Shown here: positions 52,959 through 61,693 of the stretch, piece after piece
Numbering within the stretch: the stretch's first letter is position 1
Layout of the letters: every line of letters starts with the position of its first letter
Source of the DNA: an uncultured Ulvibacter sp.
GTDB lineage: Bacteria > Bacteroidota > Bacteroidia > Flavobacteriales > Flavobacteriaceae
Assembly: GCA_913063405.1 (NCBI GenBank)
Contig: CAJXZB010000005.1
Location: 62,001-126,000, forward strand
Length of the DNA: 64,000 bases
Direction of reading: 5' to 3'
Position numbers and translations under genes: made by a program
The notes under the pieces: generated by a model
What the model saw: the letters and a program-made list of their open reading frames with translations, nothing else
The model's database searches: none
What the model was told of the DNA's origin: nothing

Positions 52959-54908
52959 ATGAGAAATTTGTTTATTAAAATATTTGGATTACTACTGATT
53001 AGCAGTTCTGTAATTGCGCAACCGGGACTTTTTGATGATAGTGTTTTGCATGAAATCCGAATAAACTCTACAGATCCGGATTTTTGGCAACATATTGATG
53101 ATGATTACAATATGTTTTATCCGGATGTCCCGTATAGAATGGCGACTGTAACTGTGGATGGAGTTGTTCTGCAAGATGTTGGGGTTAGGCAAAAGGGGTT
53201 TTCTTCAAATTTCTTTTCACCAACAAATAAAAAACCTCTCAAGTTAAATTTTGGGAAGTTCGTTGAAGATCAAAAGTATGATGGTGTCAAGAGGCTCAAT
53301 ATTGCCAACGGAGTTGGGGACCCAGCAATTACTAAGGACAAAGTTGTGTACGATATGTACAGGATGCATGGTATTCCTGGGCCTAGAGTCGCACATACAA
53401 AAATTTACATCAATGATACGTATTGGGGAATATACGCAATGATCGAACAAATAGATAAAAACTATTTAAGACGAAACTTTGCAGACAATGATGGCAATCT
53501 TTGGAAAAATAAAGGAAACTCAAATTTAAACTGGTTAGGAACGAACCCAAATAGTTATTCTTTTGAATTACAAACAAATGAAACAGTAAATGACTGGTCA
53601 AAGTTTATTGAGTTTATTGATGTTATTAATAACACTACTTCTTCTGAATTTGAAGATCAAATTGAAGATATTTTTGATCTGGATGAATACCTTAGAATCT
53701 TGGCGATCGATATATTGACTAATAATTGGGATTCCTATATAGAACACGGAAGAAACTGGTATTTATACCATGAACCAAATACAAATAAGATTCACTGGCT
53801 CCCGTGGGACTATAATTTTGCATTTGATCGTGGGCAAAATGGTCAGGGTGATTTTACACTTTTTAATAATCCTGGTAAGGTATTGATTGATAAGATTTTT
53901 GCGGTGCCAGAGTTTAGAGAACGATATTTAACTTATCTGTGTGAAATAATGGAGGTGAACTTTACAGACAGTAGATTAGAACCTATATTAGACGCTCAAT
54001 TAGATTTAATTGATGATGATTGGAACATGGCCACAAATAATTTTTTCAGTTTAACTGATGTTCAGGATGGAGTTAATGGAAACCTATGGAATGGTGAACC
54101 TTTTGGACAACCAGTTCAAGGTTTTAAAAAGTTCATTGAAGATAGAACAACAGCCGTGATAGCTAATATAGCAGGTCAAAATCATACTTGCGTTCCTTTG
54201 GGTACTAGTATTGGTTTCCAAGATGTTGTTATTAATGAGTTTATGGCGAGCAACGCCGTTGGCAGTCCATGGGTAGATCAGGATAATGAAAACGATGATT
54301 GGATCGAGTTGTTTAATAATACAGGTAGCGACATCGATTTGCACAATTATTTTTTAAGTGACTCTCAAAGTTTTTTACATAAATGGGAGTTGCCAGATGT
54401 TACTATTCCTGCAAATGGCTATTTAATTGTTTGGGCAGATAAGGATCCTCAACAAGCTGGGCTGCACGCTAAGTTTGATTTAGATAAAGATGGTGATGAA
54501 CTGTTTTTATCTTATATAGATAATACAATTATTGATAGTATAGACTGGAGTGAGGAGCAGCTGGAGAACAAAAGTTTATCTAGAATTCCAAATGGTACCG
54601 GAGCGTTCAAGGTTGCAGATGTGACTTACAATGCTGAGAATACAGATCTTCTAGGAGTTAACGATTTTGCCGCTACTTATGGAATTATTGTTTATCCAAA
54701 TCCAGCAGAGGTTTCAGTAAACATTGACTTCACAACGACGGTTGCCTCGAAGATTGTGGTTAATGATATATTGGGAAGAGAAGTATATAGTTCGGTAAAT
54801 GAAAATCTGAATCTAGAGATAAATGTGTCAAATTGGAGTTCTGGTCTTTATGTAATAAGATTTATGAGTGATACATTTAATGTTTCTCAAAAAATTCTGG
54901 TAAAGTAA
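52959..54908 (+). CDS. secreted CotH-kinase protein with lamin-tail domain and T9SS tail
   Basis: 649 residues: signal peptide ending VIAQ, CotH domain with GVRQKGFSSNFFSPTNKKPL, YWGIYAMIEQIDKNYL, TNNWDSYIEHGRNWYLYHEP and KIHWLPWDYNFAFDRG, the canonical CotH catalytic-region pattern, followed by LTD (VVINEFMASNAVGSPWVDQD, about 420-560) and T9SS tail (YPNPAEVSVNIDF ... VNDILGREVYS ... KILVK). 18 bases after the larger CotH gene. A strong hairpin at 54928 ends this unit. Confidence 0.88.
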   Translation: MRNLFIKIFGLLLISSSVIAQPGLFDDSVLHEIRINSTDPDFWQHIDDDYNMFYPDVPYRMATVTVDGVVLQDVGVRQKGFSSNFFSPTNKKPLKLNFGKFVEDQKYDGVKRLNIANGVGDPAITKDKVVYDMYRMHGIPGPRVAHTKIYINDTYWGIYAMIEQIDKNYLRRNFADNDGNLWKNKGNSNLNWLGTNPNSYSFELQTNETVNDWSKFIEFIDVINNTTSSEFEDQIEDIFDLDEYLRILAIDILTNNWDSYIEHGRNWYLYHEPNTNKIHWLPWDYNFAFDRGQNGQGDFTLFNNPGKVLIDKIFAVPEFRERYLTYLCEIMEVNFTDSRLEPILDAQLDLIDDDWNMATNNFFSLTDVQDGVNGNLWNGEPFGQPVQGFKKFIEDRTTAVIANIAGQNHTCVPLGTSIGFQDVVINEFMASNAVGSPWVDQDNENDDWIELFNNTGSDIDLHNYFLSDSQSFLHKWELPDVTIPANGYLIVWADKDPQQAGLHAKFDLDKDGDELFLSYIDNTIIDSIDWSEEQLENKSLSRIPNGTGAFKVADVTYNAENTDLLGVNDFAATYGIIVYPNPAEVSVNIDFTTTVASKIVVNDILGREVYSSVNENLNLEINVSNWSSGLYVIRFMSDTFNVSQKILVK

Positions 54909-54927
54909 AAGATTATAGAAATATTAG

Positions 54928-54966
54928 ATCGCGTTTAAAGAGTTCAAACTTTAAACGTGATTTTTG
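54928..54966 (+). terminator. intrinsic terminator after the CotH genes
   Basis: ATC-G-CGTTTAAAG / CTTTAAACG-T-GAT gives a 13-pair stem (one G-U) with 8-base loop, followed by TTTTTG. Well formed, so transcription of DUF4956-HlyD-TolC is at least partly separate. Confidence 0.75.
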
Positions 54967-54995
54967 TTAATTGGTACAATTAATTTTAGAATTCT

Positions 54996-55709
54996 ATGTT
55001 TGATTTTTCAAGCTTAAGTAACAACTTGGAGGGATCCAGTTTGACCAATGTCATTGTAATTGCATTGGTCTCATTCGTGCTGTCTTCAGTAATAGCTTTT
55101 ACCTATCAAAGAACCGCTAGAGAGTTGGAAAGCCCTCGTTATTTTATTCAAGCCCTTATATTGATATCAGTTCCTGTCGCAACAGTTATGCAGGCCATAG
55201 GAGATAGCCTGGCTCGCGGTTTGGGAATGTTGGGTGCTCTGGCGATTATTCGATTTAGAACTACGCTTAGAAACCCTAGAAACATGGTTTTTATGTTCAC
55301 TTCAATTTCTGTTGGTATCGCGGCAGGGGTTTATGGAATTGCCATTGCAGTTGTGGGGACGTTAGCGTTTTGTTCAATTGTGATGTTGATACACTTTTCG
55401 CCGTTAAGTAAGGCAAACGCAATAATTGGAGCCCTACAATTTGAAATACTTAATGAAGATCTCCTTGCTTCTAATATGAGGGAAAAAATAGAAGATGTTT
55501 TGAAGAGTTATGGAACTAAGGTAACCCTATCTAAGTATAGCATAAATAACAAAAAGAAGGAGCAAGTTGTTTTTGAAATGGTGAGTTTCGAATTTAAACT
55601 AAGGTTTGAAAATAAGGAGGATGCCAGGGTTTTGGTGAATGAACTTTCAAAAATGTCGGGTGTGTTTAATGTGAAAATAAACTTTAGGGATGACTATGAA
55701 AAAATATAA
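54996..55709 (+). CDS. DUF4956 membrane protein
   Basis: 237 residues with four spans (VIVIALVSFVLSSVIAFTY, YFIQALILISVPVATV, SISVGIAAGVYGIAIA, VVGTLAFCSIVMLIHF) and the diagnostic GLGMLGALAIIRFRTTLRNP between them, then a soluble C-terminal domain. DUF4956 genes regularly accompany CotH and VTC (polyphosphate polymerase) genes; here VTC is absent and an HlyD/TolC pair follows instead. Its stop overlaps the next start by up to 20 bases. Confidence 0.87.
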   Translation: MFDFSSLSNNLEGSSLTNVIVIALVSFVLSSVIAFTYQRTARELESPRYFIQALILISVPVATVMQAIGDSLARGLGMLGALAIIRFRTTLRNPRNMVFMFTSISVGIAAGVYGIAIAVVGTLAFCSIVMLIHFSPLSKANAIIGALQFEILNEDLLASNMREKIEDVLKSYGTKVTLSKYSINNKKKEQVVFEMVSFEFKLRFENKEDARVLVNELSKMSGVFNVKINFRDDYEKI

Positions 55710-56703
55710 TCTTATATACATAGCTGCATTCATAGTTTTTCTTTTTTTGTTGATTTCTTTGTTTCTGCGAATAGATAACTCCGTTACTTTTTATGGTTTT
55801 GCAGAAAACAAGGAAACTGAAATTAATATGGAAAGCCCGGTTGAAGTTATGGACATATTTGTCACTACGGGACAAAAGGTTAAAAAGGGAACTGTTCTTT
55901 TAGAAGTCTTGTCCTCTAGTTTGCCGGTTAAGATGGATAATGCTAAGTATAGTGTTGAAGAGCTTCAAACAAAATATCAACTTTGGAAGTCGGATCTCGA
56001 TTGGAGAATAAGTCAGTATAATATTGAGCTAAATGAGAAGACAACAAAAATACAAGCGGTAATTGACCAACATTATGCTGAAATTGAAAAGAACAAAAAA
56101 TTAGCTAAGAATATCCGAAGTATTAATATTGAAAGCAAGGTCGAGGGAGAAATACAGAATCCTATTTTTTTGAAAATCGATGCATTAAAAAAAGAACTAA
56201 ATTTTACACGAGATTTAATTTCTACTGAAATTAGTAATCTCAAAAGCGAACGTTTTGCAACTAATAATCCCCTTTTGTCTCGAATCAAAAGTTTAGAAAG
56301 TGAATTGGATTATTTTAATACTAGACTTCAGAAGCAAACTATTGTAGCCCCTTCAGATGGATTAATAGGAAATATACATTGTAAGGAAGATGAAAAAATT
56401 TCTTCGTTTAATCCGTTGATTACATTTTATGAAGAAAGTCCGACCCTTGTTGTTGGATATATACATGAGGATCTAATTTTAAAAATTAATATCAACGACT
56501 CTATAGAGGTTCTCTCTGGTTCTCGACCCGAAGTCAGTAATATGGGAGTAGTTAAGACATTAGGATCCAGAATTGTTGAGATCCCACCCAGACTTCGAAA
56601 AATTAAAGAACTAAAAACTTTCGGAAGAGAAATTATTATTGAGATTCCCCCTGAAAATCCATTTCTTCAAAAGGAAGAGGTAATCTTGAATTTGAAAAAT
56701 TAA
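55696..56703 (+). CDS. HlyD-like membrane-fusion adaptor
   Basis: About 335 residues (ATG 55690 or 55696, both inside the DUF4956 end). One N-terminal membrane span (LIYIAAFIVFLFLLISLFL), a short lipoyl half-domain (INMESPVEVMDIFVTTGQKV), a long coiled-coil hairpin (about residues 95-215, Lys/Glu/Leu-rich) and the second lipoyl half (KQTIVAPSDGLIGNIHCKED). These link inner-membrane transporters to TolC channels. No ABC or RND pump is encoded here, so DUF4956 may take that place. Confidence 0.8.
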   Translation: MKKYNLIYIAAFIVFLFLLISLFLRIDNSVTFYGFAENKETEINMESPVEVMDIFVTTGQKVKKGTVLLEVLSSSLPVKMDNAKYSVEELQTKYQLWKSDLDWRISQYNIELNEKTTKIQAVIDQHYAEIEKNKKLAKNIRSINIESKVEGEIQNPIFLKIDALKKELNFTRDLISTEISNLKSERFATNNPLLSRIKSLESELDYFNTRLQKQTIVAPSDGLIGNIHCKEDEKISSFNPLITFYEESPTLVVGYIHEDLILKININDSIEVLSGSRPEVSNMGVVKTLGSRIVEIPPRLRKIKELKTFGREIIIEIPPENPFLQKEEVILNLKN

Positions 56704-56720
56704 TGTAAACAAGCCGGTAT

Positions 56721-57995
56721 ATGCTCTTATTGCTCTTACGATCTATAGATAATAAGAAAGGCTATGTGCTTTTACTTCTGCTCGCAGTAGTTTCTGCCCC
56801 TGTTCTTGCTCAAAGTTCTATAAGTGACTATTTAATTTCAATTAAGAACTTGAATCAAACTAAGCTAGATTCTAGTAGTCTGGTCTTCTTAAAAAACTAT
56901 AACTATAATTTACCTTTTCTTAAAAGTGTCCAATTTCGTACTGAATCTAGAGACTTACGATTAAAAAGACAGGAATACGCTTTACGAGTTAAACCAAATA
57001 GTTTATGGGCAAGGTCTAATCAAAAGAAAATTTACCAGAGAAGGATTGAAGAAATACAAATTCAAAATAAAATAAATTTCAACAAAACCCTTAAAGAGAG
57101 GTATCTACAAGTTGTGAAATATATTTTTAATGATAAGCTAATTGGCCTTTATCGTGATAGGAAAATGCATATTGAAGATAAATTAAGAATTCTAAGTCAA
57201 AGCATATATGATACAAATTTTGATGTAAAAGATTTAATAGAAACTGAGGAAGAACTTTTATCAACTCAGTTGAAACTTTCAAACCTCGAAGAGATAAAAT
57301 TGAATCAACAGTTCTTTTTAAAAGAGGAGGGAAGTTTTAAAAATGGAAATGTTGAGTTCAAATTGGAAGATTTAATTGGCGCAAAACAAATTTGTGAAAA
57401 CGCAATAGATGATCCTCAGGATATTGAGGTTTTAGACGTTACACTACAAAAATTAAAACTATCTACATTGGAGAGCGAGATGAAATTTGATGTTGCTAGT
57501 ACAAAGCAGCTATTGGATTATGTTCAGGCGAAATATGGTGGTAAAAACAGCTTTCTTTTTGATGAGAACTTCTCTATATCTGTTGGAATTAATCTTCCTT
57601 TTTTTGGAAATAAAAGGGCAAATAAGGGTAGCTATTATCTTGAAAGATTAAGTAGAGAGGGTAAATTGAATGAGTCTGTCTTGGATGCCAAAAGAGATGA
57701 GCGAATGGCCTTTGATGTATTTAAAATCGCCATCTCTAACTATGAAAGTATAATGGCTCAAATGGAGAAGAGTAGCGTAGTTTCGTTGTTAGAGGTATAT
57801 AAGAACATGGAAGGTGTATCACCATTGATTTTATTAAAGTTAAGAATGCTTCAGCATAAAAAACAGATAGAGGCGCATAAGGTTGAGAATAATCTATATG
57901 TCAAGTATATAGAAGCCCTTGCGAGTAAGGAGGTATTATTTCAAAAACCGCTATTGAACTATCTGTCAAATACATTAGAGCCTCTGGAGCTTTAA
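56721..57995 (+). CDS. TolC-like outer-membrane efflux protein
   Basis: 424 residues. Signal peptide ending PVLAQ, then long alpha-helical, Lys/Glu/Leu-rich stretches with the two repeated coiled-coil halves of TolC (about residues 50-200 and 240-420) and a short central FSISVGINLPFFGNKRANK like the conserved equatorial strand (typically GLSLPLFD). Divergent from classical TolC but architecture and HlyD neighbour (18 bases upstream) support it. Confidence 0.72.
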   Translation: MLLLLLRSIDNKKGYVLLLLLAVVSAPVLAQSSISDYLISIKNLNQTKLDSSSLVFLKNYNYNLPFLKSVQFRTESRDLRLKRQEYALRVKPNSLWARSNQKKIYQRRIEEIQIQNKINFNKTLKERYLQVVKYIFNDKLIGLYRDRKMHIEDKLRILSQSIYDTNFDVKDLIETEEELLSTQLKLSNLEEIKLNQQFFLKEEGSFKNGNVEFKLEDLIGAKQICENAIDDPQDIEVLDVTLQKLKLSTLESEMKFDVASTKQLLDYVQAKYGGKNSFLFDENFSISVGINLPFFGNKRANKGSYYLERLSREGKLNESVLDAKRDERMAFDVFKIAISNYESIMAQMEKSSVVSLLEVYKNMEGVSPLILLKLRMLQHKKQIEAHKVENNLYVKYIEALASKEVLFQKPLLNYLSNTLEPLEL

Positions 57996-58162
57996 TTTTG
58001 ATAAGTTCCTTTCCAATTTCTATTATTATAAAATCTTTCGAATTTAAAAATCACATTACCTCCAGTATTACTTGCGGTTTGAGGAGGTTAGTAAAATTTT
58101 AATAGATTAATTTGTAAGCAATTTTAAAAGTTACAGACTTAGGCAACATCAAAACAATAAAA

Positions 58163-58879
58163 ATGAAAAAATTAATCATTGTAACAATTGCCTTAGTAAG
58201 TCTAAGTTTTTCTGAAAGTAGCGCACAAGTTCCCCAGTCATTTTTTGAAGAGACAGATAGTTTCTTCAATTCTTATGTTTCAAATGGAAAAGTGGATTAC
58301 AATGCAATTAAAACATCGCCAGAATTGCTTAACTCATTACTTGAAAAGGCTAAAAGCATAGATGTTTCGCCTTCGGAGGTGTCAACTTACCAGGCATTTT
58401 GGATAAATGCGTATAACCTTTCAGTAATAAAAGGAGTCATGAACAATTATCCACTAAAGTCACCGTTAGATAAAAAAGGATTTTTTGATAAGATAAAGTA
58501 CGATGTAGGAAATACATCCATTACTTTAAACGATATAGAAAACAAAAAACTTCGGGCAGTGTTTAAGAAAGAAGCACGTTTTCACTTTGTATTGGTTTGT
58601 GCAGGATTGGGTTGCCCACCTATTATTAATAAGGCATACAAACCAACGAGCTTGGAGGCTCAACTGCAAAAGCAAACAGAGATTGCACTCAATAATCCTA
58701 ACTTTATAAAAGTGAAGGGAAATAAGGTGCAGCTTTCTCAAATCTTTGAATGGTATAAAGGTGACTTTACCCAGGACGGAAGCGAAATAGTGTATATCAA
58801 TAAATTCAGAAAGGAACCCATTCCAGAAAAAGCCAAAATTTCATATTATAGTTATGATTGGCGATTAAATTCAAAATAA
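58163..58879 (+). CDS. DUF547 domain secreted protein
   Basis: 238 residues. Signal peptide ending SSAQ, then the DUF547 core: FFNSYVSNGKVDYNAIK, AFWINAYNLSVIKGVMNNYP, LNDIENKKLRAVFKKEARFH and FVLVCAGLGCPPI, with the conserved Cys pattern and H. DUF547 resembles papain-like or transglutaminase-like folds in some members; the pair C/H here would fit, but the activity is unproven. Stands alone downstream of the TolC-like gene, 167 bases away. Confidence 0.87.
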   Translation: MKKLIIVTIALVSLSFSESSAQVPQSFFEETDSFFNSYVSNGKVDYNAIKTSPELLNSLLEKAKSIDVSPSEVSTYQAFWINAYNLSVIKGVMNNYPLKSPLDKKGFFDKIKYDVGNTSITLNDIENKKLRAVFKKEARFHFVLVCAGLGCPPIINKAYKPTSLEAQLQKQTEIALNNPNFIKVKGNKVQLSQIFEWYKGDFTQDGSEIVYINKFRKEPIPEKAKISYYSYDWRLNSK

Positions 58880-58988
58880 CATAAACAGTCTTCCCGTCTG
58901 TTGGATAATCCCCCGAGTATCCAGTAGATAGCGGAAGCATGACCCTTAATTAACTTAAAGGACAAAACTTCAAATAAAATTTAAACAT

Positions 58989-59927
58989 ATGAAATCAACT
59001 AAAAGTTTATTAGTCACAGTGTTGTTATGCTTTGTTTTTTCAATCGCCATAGGGCAAGAAGAAACCGAAACAACAAAAAGTAATGTTCAGGAGTACACAC
59101 CTTCCAAACTGTTAAAAAAAGGACAGTGGGACATTAAATTTTTTAATAGTATTTATACACAGACGGAGCAAACCGACGCCGGGTCGACCTCTGTAACGAT
59201 TCCAAGGCAGACCTTTTTCACGAATACTACTGAAGTTTATACGGGAGTGAGTGAAAACTCTCGAATTAATGTTGGATTGATCATCCAGGCTCGTGCAAAT
59301 ACATATGCTGGTGCCGGAACTTTGGATGTTTTAAGTTTTGAGAACAATGATACCGATGCGCGAAGTGGTTTGACCACAATCGCACCATCCATTAGAGTAC
59401 AACCGTTTAAGAGTATTAGTAATTTCTCTCTTACAAGTTCTTTTTACTTACCGCTTTTTAAAGACACACCTAACGCACCTTACTTAGATAAAAGAAGCTA
59501 TACTTGGGAAACCAAGTTTTTCTATGATAATACTTTTGGTGGAAGCAAATGGCAGATTTTTACCGAAGCTGATTTTGCCTTTAATTTTGGTGAAACAAGA
59601 CAAGATGCGGACCCGCTAACCGAGAACGTAGGAGAACGTTTTGCAAACAATAGTCTATCGCTTCCAGTGAGTGCTTTTTTGAGCTATTTCCCTACATCAA
59701 AGTCTACCATCTTTGTAAATGCTCAGCAGGCGTTTTTAATTGGATATGATAACCCGGGTAGTGCGGGTGAGAATTTTTCTCAGAATTATACATCTGTAGG
59801 TATTGGGGGTAAATACCAAGTAACTGACATTCTTAATGTAGAGGCTTCATTCGGAAAATTTGTAAGAGGAAATAACTTTCAAGGTTTAGGGCAAACATTT
59901 AGCCTTGGACTGCGAGCATTATTATAA
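58989..59927 (+). CDS. outer-membrane beta-barrel protein of unknown function
   Basis: 312 residues with signal peptide ending AIGQ, then alternating beta strands of an outer-membrane barrel (KKGQWDIKFFNSIYTQTEQT, TWETKFFYDNTFGGSKW, VGIGGKYQVTDILNVEASFG) ending in GLRALL. About 10-14 strands. Similar to Bacteroidota outer-membrane proteins next to DUF547 genes. Function unknown. Confidence 0.65.
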   Translation: MKSTKSLLVTVLLCFVFSIAIGQEETETTKSNVQEYTPSKLLKKGQWDIKFFNSIYTQTEQTDAGSTSVTIPRQTFFTNTTEVYTGVSENSRINVGLIIQARANTYAGAGTLDVLSFENNDTDARSGLTTIAPSIRVQPFKSISNFSLTSSFYLPLFKDTPNAPYLDKRSYTWETKFFYDNTFGGSKWQIFTEADFAFNFGETRQDADPLTENVGERFANNSLSLPVSAFLSYFPTSKSTIFVNAQQAFLIGYDNPGSAGENFSQNYTSVGIGGKYQVTDILNVEASFGKFVRGNNFQGLGQTFSLGLRALL

Positions 59928-59964
59928 CGGAAATCGTAAATTAGGGCTTTAAAAATACCTTAAA

Positions 59965-60963
59965 ATGAAAAAGTTACTGATTTTATTGATTTGTGGATTA
60001 CAGATGTCCTGTTCTGGGCAATCCTCCAAAATTAATGGAATCAGTTTTGTAGCTGCTCCACAAGAAGTGGAGCAACTCCATGTTAGCCCAGTGGTGAAAC
60101 TCAATGCAAATTATGCGGCAATTATGCCCTTTGGCTTTATAAGAGGCGCGGACTATCCAGATATCATTCATAATACTGATAGGCAATGGTTTGGGGAAAC
60201 TAAAGCTGGTGCAAAGCAATATGTTGAAATGCTTAAAAAGAGCGATATTAAGGTGATGGTGAAGCCTCAAATTTGGATTTCACATGGAGAATTTACAGGT
60301 TACCTTAGAATGACCTCGGAAGATAACTGGAAAATCTTAGAGCATTCCTATCGTAACTTTATTTTGGAGTATGCTCACCTTGCTCAGGAGGTCAGTGCGG
60401 AGTTATTTTGCATAGGTACCGAATTAGAACAATTTATCGTTCATCGTCCAAATTATTGGCAGGTATTAATTGAGGATATTAAATCAGTATATAAAGGAAA
60501 ATTAACCTATGCCGCTAATTGGGATGAGTACAAACGGGTTCCGTTTTGGAACCAATTAGATTATATTGGTGTGGATGCCTATTTCCCTATTTCCGAAAGT
60601 CAAACTCCGTCTGTTGAAGAATCCAAAAACGGATGGGAAAAATGGAAGGATGAACTGCAAAGTGTTTCTGAAAAGGAGAATAGAAAAATCTTATTTGCTG
60701 AATTTGGCTATCGAAGTGTGGACTATGCAGGGAAGGAACCTTGGAGAAGCGAACAAAGTATGACGGCTGCAAATCATGAAGCTCAATCTAATACTACCAA
60801 AGCATTGTTCGAAGAAGTTTGGGAAGAAGAATGGTTTGCGGGTGGCTTTATTTGGAAATGGTTTATTAATCATGGAAAATCTGGTGGTTTAGATGACTCA
60901 CAATTTACACCCCAAAACAAACCAGTTGAAGAATTGATACGAGTACATTATGGGCAGCAATAG
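59965..60963 (+). CDS. GH113-like glycoside hydrolase lipoprotein
   Basis: 332 residues. Lipobox LQMSC with C16. TIM-barrel features of GH113 (GTA-like) enzymes: GADYPDIIHNTDRQWF, MVKPQIWISHGEF, CIGTELEQF with E153 as likely acid/base, LDYIGVDAYFPIS and FAEFGYRS with E246 as likely nucleophile. GH113 includes beta-1,4-mannanases; the substrate here is not certain. The next gene starts 14 bases before its stop and a POTRA-barrel gene follows, so the three are translationally coupled. Confidence 0.82.
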   Translation: MKKLLILLICGLQMSCSGQSSKINGISFVAAPQEVEQLHVSPVVKLNANYAAIMPFGFIRGADYPDIIHNTDRQWFGETKAGAKQYVEMLKKSDIKVMVKPQIWISHGEFTGYLRMTSEDNWKILEHSYRNFILEYAHLAQEVSAELFCIGTELEQFIVHRPNYWQVLIEDIKSVYKGKLTYAANWDEYKRVPFWNQLDYIGVDAYFPISESQTPSVEESKNGWEKWKDELQSVSEKENRKILFAEFGYRSVDYAGKEPWRSEQSMTAANHEAQSNTTKALFEEVWEEEWFAGGFIWKWFINHGKSGGLDDSQFTPQNKPVEELIRVHYGQQ

Positions 60964-61693
60964 TTATTACATAATTTTTCTTTTTGTTATTATTTCTTGC
61001 GCTTCAAGTGATGATCCAGGGAATATTGTCCTGACCAATGATTCATTAGATAGCCTTGTTGTCATGAATCAAATAGAGGTTGATAATGTTATAGCCTGTG
61101 CTTCAGCATCTGAAAATGAAAATGAGGTAATCATATATTTCTATCCACGAGTTGACGCGACAGATATTCGATATTACGAGACTAAAGATGTTGAGGTTGA
61201 TAAGAATAATTATGCAAATTATACAAAGAAGGACCTGCAATCTGAAGATATTTTTAAAGGATACCTAAAAAAATTCAAGAGGATTACCCCGAAAGAAAAA
61301 TGGGTTATTATTAGCTTTAAAGAAGATGGAATACTACATCTTTCGAATCCAATAAGACTAAAGCATCGTACTCAAAACACCGTTTTTTCTAGTGAGTTAA
61401 CTATTGATGAAGCTACGGCTCTTATGCCCGTATTTTCTTGGGAGGCTTCGGCAATACCCGAGGACGCAATTTATTTTCAAGTAGTTTCTGATGCGCAAGA
61501 TGAACTGCTTTCTGGGACTTATACCGAAGAATCCAGCTTTCAGTATTATAATATAGCAAATGTGGTATTAAACATTACTGTGGTTACGCCGCCTAGTTTG
61601 ATTCCAGGAGCTGACTACAATTTTACCCTCATGGGTGTAAGCGAAGATAATTGGGTGAATACTTTAATTGAAAAACCGTTTTCCGTTGAATAA
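60950..61693 (+). CDS. lipoprotein of unknown function
   Basis: 247 residues, lipobox FVIISC (C17). The mature part looks like FN3-type beta sandwich (VDNVIACASASENENEVIIY, LTIDEATALMPVFSWEAS, YFQVVSDAQDELLSGTY), often found in accessory domains of carbohydrate-active or outer-membrane complexes. It overlaps the hydrolase gene by 14 bases and the following barrel gene by 26 bases, so the three proteins are probably made together. Confidence 0.7.
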   Translation: MGSNSYYIIFLFVIISCASSDDPGNIVLTNDSLDSLVVMNQIEVDNVIACASASENENEVIIYFYPRVDATDIRYYETKDVEVDKNNYANYTKKDLQSEDIFKGYLKKFKRITPKEKWVIISFKEDGILHLSNPIRLKHRTQNTVFSSELTIDEATALMPVFSWEASAIPEDAIYFQVVSDAQDELLSGTYTEESSFQYYNIANVVLNITVVTPPSLIPGADYNFTLMGVSEDNWVNTLIEKPFSVE

